DNA of 64,000 nt from Epithemia pelagica (lineage: Eukaryota; Bacillariophyta; Bacillariophyceae; Surirellales; Surirellaceae). Shown one piece after another: positions 32,578 to 41,671 of the stretch; the first letter of the stretch is position 1; each line of letters starts with the position of its first letter. The position numbers and the translations under genes were made by a program. The notes beneath the pieces are model-generated. The model searched no databases, was not told the origin of the DNA, and was given only the letters and a program-made list of their open reading frames with translations. The stretch covers positions 2,661,744 through 2,725,743 of the forward strand of contig OX337241.1 of the NCBI GenBank assembly GCA_946965045.2, given 5' to 3'.

Positions 32578-33705
32578 GGTACTTACAATCTACCACTCGT
32601 AAAATGTGGTGTCTGGGTTCGAATATTCGCTTGTTCTTGTTGTTTGTTGTGGTTCTCGTTCGTTCTGGTACGCACAACACCACACCCCTTGTTCGTTCTC
32701 TCAACTCTCAACGCCTCAAACTGGAAGGCAGCAACAGCAACAAACAACACCAACAGGGCAGCAACAAACAATAACCGAACCAAAAGAGTCCACCTTCCGC
32801 AACTACGCCCTGGCGTGGATTCAACGGTTAGAGAGGAGGAGCCAGTTGAGCTTCCAACCCCCAGCGTGAGAGAAAGGCAGTCCAACACTGGAGGGAGCAG
32901 TGATTCCGTGCCCACCCCGCCGTCGGGAGGTACCACCCACGGGCAACCCTGGGCGTGGCGAACTGTCACACCCGCTCAAGATTGAGACAACCCAAGTTCC
33001 CGCGGCTCATCCGGCGTGCCGGCGTTCCAGAAGTAATAGCTACGCTAGCTATAGCTAGAGTGCACCTCAATGGCTTGGAAACACTGGTGATGGTTGGCAA
33101 CGACCGATTCCTTCGGATCCCTCTACGATACCCTGATACGATCAATCTCTCTAGACTCTAGAGAGTAGAGAGCTCTACTAGCTACCTACTAAAGCTCGAG
33201 TGTTGATGAACCGAGACCATGGGAGTCCTTCCAGTTGCCGACTGCCGGGACCTTGTTGTGCGGGGGCTTTTTCTGCCTCTGGAACGACTGCTATGGAATG
33301 GGAGTCGGAATATCCACTGATCGTCGTCCTCGTCATCATCACCCCGTGTTGGTTGGTTGGTTGGTTCGCACGCACACACAGGTGTGTGCAGCTCTGGATG
33401 GGATGGGTCAAATAAAAAATGGTGCATTCGGGTCGGAAGAGAATGGGGCAATTCCTTCTTCTTCTTCTTCTGCTTCTTCTGCTTCTTCATGGGCCACTGA
33501 ATCGGCCGGAATACTGCCGAGTTTGCTCGTTTATGCTGCGTAAGCACCTCTCGTCGAGAACTCTACACAGCCATGGCTCGGATCGGGTGTTACACCTTCT
33601 TTGTTGGTGGGGTCCTCAGTCCCACACGATCATCTCACACTCTGGTCGTTCTTGTTCCGTGCTAGTAGAGTGGTGGTGGTGGTGGTCTCATTGGGCGGCA
33701 GTCTC
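32578..33705. other. Spacer upstream of the dioxygenase-like gene
   Basis: About 1.1 kb. ORFs on both strands are short and lack convincing composition. A Lys-rich minus-strand ORF at 33182-33547 (121 codons) is the only one I would not exclude. No repeat or RNA gene is seen. Confidence 0.4.
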
Positions 33706-34131
33706 TTACTGCTTCTGGTCGGACGACGACGCAAAGGTGGTAAAGAACCAAATTACAAAGAGGACAAAGGATACCAGAACAATACCTTCTCTCGGCGACA
33801 GTCGTTGTTTCTGTTTTTGGTCGTGTTGTTGTTCGTTTCGACGTTGCTGTCGTTGTTGCCGTTTCCACTCGCGTTGTCGCGCACGACGATACGACAACGG
33901 TGGTCGTTCGTCGTCGTCCCACCACAATGGCGTGTCCATGTCGTCGTGATCATTCTCTTTTTCATTCTTGGTATCCTCATTCTTTTGTAAGAATCGTTGC
34001 ATGGCGGAATCGTCGTCTGGCACGTCCAATCTTCTCATTATTATTTGTTTGTTCTTCTCCCTTCGTCTCGGACTCGTCTTTCCTCTTTCTTGGGTCCCTT
34101 TCATTTGGGTGTCGTCGATCGTCGTTGTCAT
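33706..34131 (-). CDS. Putative tail-anchored membrane protein
   Basis: 141 residues. A highly charged, Gln/Arg/Lys-rich body (RRARQREWKRQQRQQRRNEQ) leads to a C-terminal hydrophobic segment (GIVLVSFVLFVIWFFTTFA) with a 7-residue polar tail, the layout of a tail-anchored protein. No family recognised. It is head-to-head with the selenoprotein S/K-type gene, 139 bp apart, so the two may share a promoter and perhaps an ER membrane location. Confidence 0.55.
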   Translation of the reverse strand: MTTTIDDTQMKGTQERGKTSPRRREKNKQIIMRRLDVPDDDSAMQRFLQKNEDTKNEKENDHDDMDTPLWWDDDERPPLSYRRARQREWKRQQRQQRRNEQQHDQKQKQRLSPREGIVLVSFVLFVIWFFTTFASSSDQKQ

Positions 34132-34270
34132 TGGTTTTGTTTCAATATGTGCGTCTTAGGAGCGACCCTTTTGGAGGGCCCCATCCTCCCCCCCCCCGGG
34201 GGTGACCTACCCCGTCATTTGCGAGGACCAACGAGAACCTCCGCTCCACACACACAATCCAAACACCACC
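34132..34270. promoter_or_regulatory. Likely bidirectional promoter
   Basis: 139 bp separate the divergent start codons at 34131 (-) and 34271 (+). The interval contains a GC-rich core with a run of ten C followed by G residues near 34189-34201. Shared regulation is inferred from spacing only. Confidence 0.4.
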
Positions 34271-35190
34271 ATGATGAATACAGTGTTGGTTCCATTGAAC
34301 CAGCTCTTGGCGCTGGCCCGAGAGAATCCATTCGTCACCTTGGTCCTTGTCGTGGTCCTGTTGCAACTGGCGAAGCGGTCCAAGCATGGTACGTCGTCGT
34401 AGTCGTATTCGGCGTGGTCGTCGTGTGGGTGATTGTGTATATTCGGTGACAACAACGCCACCACATGGGGTTCGCTGCCTCTTGCTGCAAGTCTAGTAGA
34501 GGAGTGTTGGTTGACACGCGAAACAATCCATTCATTCTGGACGCTCATTCTGTTTCTTGTTTGTTTTGTAGTCTTTCAGGGGGTAGGAAACTGGCTGGGA
34601 TCAACGAGGACCACCAACTCATCCACGACACTGTCCTACCAGGAACTGTCGTCGTCGCCCTCGTCCAACAATACTAACAATAATCAGCAAACTCGCCGCC
34701 CAGTCGTATCCAACGATTTGCAACGGGTTCGAGAATTGCAACAAGAACGAGCGAATGAACTAGCCCAACGAGCGGCCGAAGAACGCAAAAAGAAAGACGA
34801 ACAAGAACGCAAACGCAAAAACAGTGTCGCTCAACTGAATCCCAACCACAAGACTGGAGGAGGACGGACCTTGGGTGGTAGTTCCTCCAGTTCTCAACGA
34901 ACCAGTACTACGGATCGTGGTGGATACAATCCCATGCAACCCTGGACGGCTGGAACAAGTGGATATCGGTACGTGATGATGATGATGATGCGATTCAGCG
35001 TCTTTAATTTGTGTGTGTTTGTAACTGTCTTTATTTTCTTCGTGTGTGGGATTCTCATGGATGCCTGTCGTGTACGTGCTCTGGTTTTGGGATTTCCATT
35101 GCCTCTCTCTCTCTCTCTCTCGCCGTAATACAACATACAACATATTACAGACCGCAACGAAGGACGGTCAGCCGTGGATGAGGACGGTAG
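34271..35190 (+). CDS. SELENOS: Selenoprotein S/K-type membrane protein with a TGA (Sec) codon
   Basis: Exons 34271-34388, 34572-34968 and 35151-35190, frame-consistent with GT-AG introns, encode 184 residues if TGA at 35179-35181 is read as selenocysteine. The last codons read Ser-Arg-Gly-TGA-Gly-Arg-TAG. A single membrane helix lies at residues 20-34 (PFVTLVLVVVLLQLA), followed by a basic border (KRSK). Next come a Ser/Asn linker, a charged coiled coil (RELQQERANELAQRAAEERK), then the GGYNP motif and a basic C-terminal tail. This order, the GGYNP motif and the length match selenoprotein S (VIMP, 189 residues in human), while the -UGR ending recalls selenoprotein K. Both act in ER protein quality control, SelS with p97/Derlin. 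I did not find a convincing SECIS by eye in the 870-bp 3' flank. Without one, the protein would end at Gly181. Confidence 0.75.
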
Positions 35191-36065
35191 TTCCATTGCT
35201 GCGGCTCCCTCCATTCGTCAAGTCCAGGAATGACTTGTGGGGAATGGAGTTGTTGGAGTTGCAGCAATGGCAAACCAGAAGGACAGCGTTTTTTGGGACA
35301 CGTGTGTGTGTTGCGGGCGACCGTCGAATGATGAGAGAACGACTCGGTATATCCATATATGCTGGTGCACCAGTCTCTCTCTCGGAACAGGATTGCGTTG
35401 GCTTGCGCTCATCAAGTGTGTGGTGGTGATGGTGATTTGGTGGGGGAAAGCGAAACCAAACAAACAAACCACGGACTCTCGTGTCCATTGGCTGTTTTTC
35501 GATCCAGAAATACCAAAAAACCGATACAAACTATTATATTGCATAAAAGGATTGTTGATCTCGTTAATACGATTGGTGGATCTTGTCCAACTACACTCCT
35601 CTTGTTGTTGTGTTTGCGTCGTCGTGTCATTCGAATATAGGATGGCTCGATTTGTATTCTGTAGGCGCGATTCTTTGCGTGGCAATTTGTCGTGAGATGC
35701 TCTGTTCTAAAGTCAGTGCTACCTGTTGGGGAGAGAGAGCAACGCATAGGGCGCGGTTGGTTGCAATGCTGTGGTTGTTGGTTTGGTCGGATCATTCAAC
35801 ACACAAGCGTGTCGTTGGTTTGGAAGGAACCGAACATCAAATATCCGCGTGGCCGAACCACAGCGACTGTCCGAAACACATACACACACATAATGCTCGG
35901 CGGTCCACCGTTTGGACTGTTCTACGACTACAAGAAGCAACGTTTGTGTGCACCGTTGTGGTTCAGTTTGTGTGGCACTCGACCCAACAACCACAACCAC
36001 AACAACCGCCGCAACCAACCATCCAAACAGCAGCAGCGTCTCACATCGCTTGTGATGTTGTTGTC
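35191..36065. other. 3' flank of the selenoprotein gene, convergent with the AIM24 gene
   Basis: 875 bp with no supported ORF. This is where a SECIS element for the upstream gene should lie. I examined the TGA-containing sites near 35231, 35340, 35428, 35551 and 35693 and saw no full quartet plus AA apical loop. Confidence 0.4.
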
Positions 36066-37694
36066 TTACTCGTCACCCCCTCCCGAAAAGACATCCCACA
36101 ACATGCCAAACAAGCCGCCACCATCGCCATCGTCGTCATTATCATTATCGTCATTATTCGAATTGCCCGTATCGTCAAACAATTCTCCATCGGCTGGACC
36201 GTTGGAGGTATTATTCGCAAAGGGATCGTCGTCGGTCGTTGTATCCCAAAAGGACGACGACGACGACGACGACGAAGAGTCGGTGGAAAAGGATGTCATG
36301 TCGTCGTCCTGGAAGGTTGTTTCGTTGGAAGGGCTGGAATCGGAAGAAAACGCAGTCTCCTCCTGAGGTGACGGATCCATTGGATTTGTTGTGCTTGTGG
36401 TTGTCGTTGTGGCAGTGGAGGGTGCCGCATCGCCAAACAAGGCTTGGGGGGAATTGGCATCCACACCCGAGTCTGGATTCAGGTCCGTGGCCGAAGACGC
36501 CACGGTGGCTTGTCGATCGGCTTCGATTGCCGCCTCGGCGGATGCGGCGGCGGTTCCATCCACTCCATCTCCTGCTGCTGCCGTCGTGGCATCTCCACTA
36601 CTACTACCACCGCCCATACCAATGGGAATGCCCCATCCAATGCCACTACTTCCGGCTGGAATACGTCGCGCAATTTCGGCACACATGCGGTCGGCCGGCA
36701 AGCCTTGCAACCAGACATGACCGGGACCGGTCAAGGTGGTGACAAAGAGCCCTTCTCCACCAAACAAGACATTGGTGAGTTTGGATTGCGTTTGCACCGT
36801 GTAGTGGACGGACGGTTCGAACGCGACAATGGAACCGGACGTGACACGAATTGTTTCGTCCGCCTCCAACACTTTGTGCACGACAGTCCCACCCGCTTGG
36901 ACCAACACGTCACCCGACCCGGTCAAGCGTTGCAAACAAAAGCCTTGTCCGCCAAACAACCCGGCCGTGAGGGATTGCGTAAATTCGACCGTCAATTCCG
37001 TCGTGGGATTGCTGGCCACAAAGGCCCCGCGTTGTCCAATCAAACTTGACTCGGTATAGTCGGACAGCGAGAGTCGCAACAATTTACTCGGAAAGGCCGT
37101 GCCCAAGGCCACCGTGGCACCCTGCGGATTATCGCCCGTATAACGAAAGTCGGTCCAAAACAAATTTTGGCCCGTCAAGGCACGACTCATGGCACTCGAC
37201 AAGCCTTGCAATTGCGTATCCATTTCAATGCCGTCCTCCATGAATACCATGGCACCCGATTCGGCCCTCAAGACTTGACCCGGTGTCAAGGTAATGAGAG
37301 CCACATTGGTTTCTTGTCCCTGAATTTGACACGCGGTGGAAAAATCAATTGGAACGGTTACGGCGGTGGAGGATGGAGGTGACGACATTGTGGTGGGAGA
37401 AGAAGAAGAAGAAAAGGACGACGAGGAGGACGATGGAGGCGATGGTACAGTAGAAGAGAAATGCCGACACTGTGACTGTGCAAATGAAGTAGGAGTAGTG
37501 GTAGTTGTTGTTGGGGAGAATGGTAGGGAGGACCATGGATTTGTTCGTGTCGTTGTTGTGGGTTTGGTGGTGATGCTTTGTTGTTTGGTGGTGGTGGTGA
37601 TGATTGGGTATTGTGATAGTGTGCCGAGGATTCCTCTTCTTGGTGGGACTCGGTGGAACGGTCGTCCCAACGAAAAAAAGGACGACGAGGACAT
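36066..37694 (-). CDS. AIM24-family (TIGR00266/DUF124) protein, probably mitochondrial
   Basis: 542 residues, single exon. The N-terminus is rich in Ser, Arg and hydrophobics without acids (MSSSSFFSLGRPFHRVPPRR), consistent with a mitochondrial presequence. The AIM24 beta-helix-like domain runs from about residue 110 to 340: QGQETNVALITLTPGQVLRA, ESGAMVFMEDGIEM, GGQGFCLQRLTGSGDVLVQA, GGEGLFVTTLTGPGHVWLQG. The repeated G-G-x-G-(L/F)-x-x-x-x-L-(T)-G-x-G-x-V pattern is the family hallmark. In yeast, AIM24 supports MICOS and inner-membrane architecture; bacterial relatives are of unclear function. The C-terminal 180 residues are Asp/Ser-rich, disordered, and end in an acidic-glycine stretch. Confidence 0.88.
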   Translation of the reverse strand: MSSSSFFSLGRPFHRVPPRRGILGTLSQYPIITTTTKQQSITTKPTTTTRTNPWSSLPFSPTTTTTTPTSFAQSQCRHFSSTVPSPPSSSSSSFSSSSSPTTMSSPPSSTAVTVPIDFSTACQIQGQETNVALITLTPGQVLRAESGAMVFMEDGIEMDTQLQGLSSAMSRALTGQNLFWTDFRYTGDNPQGATVALGTAFPSKLLRLSLSDYTESSLIGQRGAFVASNPTTELTVEFTQSLTAGLFGGQGFCLQRLTGSGDVLVQAGGTVVHKVLEADETIRVTSGSIVAFEPSVHYTVQTQSKLTNVLFGGEGLFVTTLTGPGHVWLQGLPADRMCAEIARRIPAGSSGIGWGIPIGMGGGSSSGDATTAAAGDGVDGTAAASAEAAIEADRQATVASSATDLNPDSGVDANSPQALFGDAAPSTATTTTTSTTNPMDPSPQEETAFSSDSSPSNETTFQDDDMTSFSTDSSSSSSSSSFWDTTTDDDPFANNTSNGPADGELFDDTGNSNNDDNDNDDDGDGGGLFGMLWDVFSGGGDE

Positions 37695-39060
37695 TGTGTA
37701 ATAGATGAGAGATGATCAACAGCAACGCGTTCTGCTGTGTTGCTTTATCGTTTTGAACAACAATAACAAAACCTCTGCGGGGACACCAAGAACAAAGACC
37801 GTAGAAGTGAAACACGACAACCGGGAGAAGACAGAGATCGAGATTGAGACAGCAGTGATGAGAGTGAGAAACAAGAAGAAAGGTTTCGATATGGCTCAAA
37901 CACGCATCGAGCTCTCTCATTGCTCATGTCATCACACGCACACAGCTCACACTCGAACGAGACGTGGCACGCTTCTTGGAGCTCCACTGGGAACTCTACC
38001 GTAATTTTCGGTTTCCTGTACCCCCGGAATGTGCATGGATCAGTGAGGGGGGTACAGGACCAAGAGAATTTTTACTATTTTTTTTTAAGATTCCATACGC
38101 AAGGTACAATTAACTTCATAGTATTAGTCAACTTCAACATCGGAGTAGTAGAGAAGAGTTGGTCGCACTATTCCAGATAGGGGAAAGACCGTGCTTCAAC
38201 GCGTAGCCTTAACCCTAAGCATATACCCATCATGCTGTATCTCTTGTTTCTCCTCTTTAATTCACTCCCATGCAACGTCAGGCAGTGTGATAGAAAGCTC
38301 GGAACGTGAGGAATGTGGGGGTAACCCTATCACCAGGAAAGAGCCTACAGATAAAAAGTCATGGGGACATGTACATCTGAGGGGGTGGGGGTACGGGAAT
38401 GCGAGGGGTACAAAACACCGAAAATTACGGTAGCTACCCTCGCCCCCGGATTTCTCAACCCAGCTAGAGGAGAAGGATGTGGCCAGAAAAAGAGAGTCAA
38501 CAACAACATCGCAACAACAAACAACACACATAACGACACGCACATACAACGTTTTGCGTCCGTCTGGATGGACGGTAACCGACAAGAAGGAGGAGGATCC
38601 TGGCGGAGACGAGACACGAGAGATAAGCATTTCTCGCCAACAAGAGGGAGCAAACTGTTCCTCACCAAACACTCACACACACACGGGACGACCAGTATCT
38701 ACAATACAATACAATACATAAACTACTCTCTAGCTGAACTGGGAGTCGTCTGGAACCATATCTACCTTCTACCTCTACCGAGTGTTTCTACACGTTCGAG
38801 AGAGTGTTGTTGCTTGCGTTGTGCTAGGAATGTGGATCTGGACAGTCACTGGTCTCTTTTTTGTCCTATTCCATTCTCGTGTTGTTGGTGAGGTTATGTT
38901 TTGGGAGGTGGTGATGGTCCTTTTTGGGGGGTGTAGCAAACACGAACCATTCAGACTCTGCACCGAAAACAAAAGTAGCAACTGCACCCATCACCATTGC
39001 TCGTGTATGGACCGGACCCGACATGTGTGTCTAAATCGCTGGCATCGTCAGTACTCTAAA
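37695..39060. other. Spacer with a TA-flanked MITE
   Basis: About 1.4 kb, no supported gene; contains the inverted-repeat element at 37997-38432. The convergent 3' flank of the acetyltransferase gene occupies the distal end. Confidence 0.5.
37997..38432. mobile_element. MITE with about 28-bp terminal inverted repeats and TA target duplication
   Basis: The left end reads TA then CCGTAATTTTCGGT and continues to CTGTACCCC. The right end is GGGGTAC..., then ACCGAAAATTACGG and TA. The inverted repeats are about 28 bp with a few mismatches, and TA borders both ends. The size (about 435 bp) and absence of ORFs fit a non-autonomous Tc1/mariner-type element. Confidence 0.75.
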
Positions 39061-40244
39061 CTAGGTTGAGAGCGAATGGGAAGAGTCGGTGGTAGTGGTA
39101 GTGGGATTGGCAACCACCGCAGGGTCCTTGTTGTCCTGGTTGTCCTTGTTGTTGCTGTGGGAGTGCTGGTCGTGAAAGAATTGCAGCGTGCGTCGTTGCA
39201 TACCGTGCGCATCAAAATTGGAGGGATGCAACCAGTCCACAAGGGCCTTGTGTCGTTGCGGCCATTCGGTCGCGAGCAGGGAATACCAATTGGTATCGCG
39301 ATTGGTCCCATGCGCCGTGACGCAATGACCGCGAAAACAACCTTCGTAGGTATAGCCCAATCGTTGGGCGGCGTGATTCGACGGACGATTGTGGGAATCG
39401 CACTTCCATTCCAATCGACGATAGCCTAGAGTGTGCAAGGCATGATGGGCCAACCAATAGTGGGCTTCCGTGGCGGCGGCGGTTCGCGCCAAGGCCCGTC
39501 CATGTGCGACATTGTCCACTTCGGTCGTCCCATGAGCCGCCTGTGTCGCAATAAACGACGCCATGCCCGCGACAATGCCCGTTTTGTGGTGGTTGGTAGT
39601 GTCAGTGGGAGTAGTGTCGTCGTCGTCGTCGTCTTCTTGGGGCAGAATACGAAAGACATTGGTACACACAAAGGGTGCGGCATCCGGATGCTGATTGTGG
39701 CTGGCCGGTGTTTCGGCCGTTTGAATGGAGTGGAGCAACTGGTAAAGTCATCGACCGACTCGAGTTTCGGCAATCCATACCAATACAATCGTTCATTCAC
39801 CGCCTCGGCCGTTCCTCCCAAGGCCTTGTACAATTCCACCACATCATTGGTCTTATTGTCCTGGTTATTGAGATAGCCTTGCAAATCGAGGGGATCAATC
39901 CGAACCAATCGACCCACGTGGGAGAGGGCTTGTATGGGGGGACGCGGGGTCCATTTGGACAGGTCCTCTTGTTGTTGGTGGTGGTCGTTGGCGAACGTGG
40001 AGGAATGGGTAGTCGTCATGCTTTGTACAGTAGTCTCAATGAACCAAACCCGTTGTGAAGCAGCAACCGCAAGGACTCCTAGATTTGTCGTCGTCGTCGT
40101 CGTCGTCATTGTTGTTGTGGTTGTCGTGCCAAAACGAGGTGGAATGGTCCAACCCAAACACACGGAACCAACCAAGCAGAACAAGACAAAGAACCAGGCG
40201 ACAAGGAAAGAAGAGAACCAGGATGCTTTGTGTTGTGTCCACAT
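39061..40244 (-). pseudogene. GNAT acetyltransferase (RimJ/RimL-like) with an apparent one-base frame break
   Basis: Two minus-strand frames join into one protein. The upstream frame (40244 down to about 39745) begins with a signal-like hydrophobic segment (FLVAWFFVLFCLVGSVCLGW), then PIQALSHVGRLVRIDPLDLQ and LYWYGLPKLESVDDF. The downstream frame (about 39741-39061) continues naturally as QLLHSIQTAETP, PFVCTNVFRIL, MASFIATQ, then the acetyl-CoA fold: ALARTAAATEAHYWLAHHAL, GYRRLEWKCDSHN, AAQRLGYTYEG, and GTNRDTNWYSLLATEWP. The RRLEWKCD...NRDTxWYS motifs are typical of the RimL-like GNAT group. The switch at 39739-39745 needs a net one-base change; no intron of reasonable size fits. Sequencing error, recent loss or programmed frameshifting are all possible. 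All other conserved motifs are intact. Confidence 0.7.
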
Positions 40245-41671
40245 TCACCAGCCAGAGAGAATGAACGCCATGGACTCGTACTCGTTGATGTATATCGAAC
40301 CCTCTGGAAACGGGGAAGCAACCGTCCGACGACAAGACAGATGGGCTCCACTTCTTGCTTCGTCGTTAGTGCAGAAAGGTTCCCAACAAAAAGGGTACGA
40401 TTTCCAAAATCCAAACGTGCTCTGGTGAGGATCTTTTATAACGGGATCACGATCAGAAATGATCCATGCGGGCGTGTTGCATCCGAGGCGGCATGCTTTG
40501 TGTTGGGATCGCCCGTCCCATTGAGTCGCACAAAGGGAGTCGCATGAAAGATGGTCGCAGATAGCTGACATTGTAGTGTAGAATTATCATTGAGTCTACA
40601 TATAACTAGTACAGATTGTTGTAAAGTGTACATAGTTCCGGAAGAACGCGGACTGGGTGGAGAAGTGCCCCACATCGGGGCATATGGCTTGGGGCAAGCC
40701 CCGTGGAGGGACGGTTCTTCCAGGGACGCCCCTTGATTGTTGATACAGAATGGGGCATGAAGAGTGTCCAAAAAAGTGATCTGTGCGTACAGAGTGTGGG
40801 AACTCCATGAACCACCCCCATTCTATATTCCTATTAGGGGGCATTTGGGAGAGGCCATGCCCAGATTCAGGCCCTTCTCTTGGCGAGAGAGGGGGGCTGG
40901 GATCGATCGTGGAAGTGCAACGCCCGAAGAAGGGCCTGACGCGAGCAATCTTTGACTCTCGTAGAAATTGGTACAGATTCTACGTCAATGATAACTCTTC
41001 TGTTGTTATGGTGGTGGCTTTCTCCCCTTCGCTTGAAGCGAACATTCAACAGCAGAAATGGTTCCTTGAAGAGAGACAGAGACAGAGACAATCATCCATC
41101 TCCTCTTCATCATCAACTTGACGTTGCGTTGGACTTCTCTCGTTTTCCGTTTTGGTAAGTCCATTCTCCAATACAATATAGAGATCAATGGAGTCGTGTT
41201 GTTTCATTCATCTTTGTGTGTGAGAGAAAGACAATGTCCTCCTCCAAGCCTTTTGAGGAGGAAGATGGGAACCCCAACACACCATTCGAATCCGCTAGGA
41301 GTAGGAGAGTCATTCCACCCCCAAAGAGAGGATGGCTCCTTGCGGATCCCTCGGTCTCCTTTGGATCGTTGTGGTGTTGGGTTCCAGGAGTCCTCTATTA
41401 TATGGCTTGGAGGGAGGGTCCTCTCGCCGCAAGGGGAGAGCAGTAGTACTAGAGAAGAAGCCTACATCGTTGCGTGTGGATTTCCTTGATTTGGTGTTGT
41501 TGTCTCATGCCTCTTGATGTTGTTTTTGGTTTTGGCATTTGTATTTTTCTATTCGATGGAACTTGCGAGTAGAATCGTCTTGGATCGAACCCACCCAAAA
41601 GCAACCCAACAAAACCGTTGGAACCTTTTGCGAGCCTAAAGAACCACCACCACTACACACACTCCATTATC
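40245..41671. other. Spacer upstream of the right-arm Myb-like gene
   Basis: About 1.4 kb. The inverted repeat begins near 40575. It contains the small conserved ORF (40807-41121), the MSSSKPFEEEDGNPNT leader ORF at 41234-41446, and a plausible splice donor (GTAAGT) near 41154. No other gene is seen. Confidence 0.4.
40807..41121 (+). CDS. Small conserved ORF of the inverted repeat, right copy
   Basis: 104 codons starting MNHPHSIFLLGG, a few codons downstream of an alternative ATG at 40783. The core IVEVQRPKKGLT, DSRRN, FYVNDN, EANIQQQKW is shared with the left copy at 5075-5392. Relative to that copy there is a 1-bp loss balanced by a 10-bp gain after GGI, and a second frame excursion after QQQKW that returns before the common SSST stop. 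Frame recovery suggests selection on the product. Function unknown. Confidence 0.35.
   Translation: MNHPHSIFLLGGIWERPCPDSGPSLGERGGLGSIVEVQRPKKGLTRAIFDSRRNWYRFYVNDNSSVVMVVAFSPSLEANIQQQKWFLEERQRQRQSSISSSSST

Noticed and set aside
33419-33949. Plus-strand ORF with a long Leu run
   Set aside because: The Leu run is a CTT/TTC microsatellite read in frame, and most of the ORF is opposite the tail-anchored gene.
35400-35470. Possible SECIS around GTGATTTGGTGGGGGAAA
   Set aside because: TTGGT/ACCAA can pair and an AAA sits in the loop, but the required 3' GA of the quartet is absent, so I do not call it.
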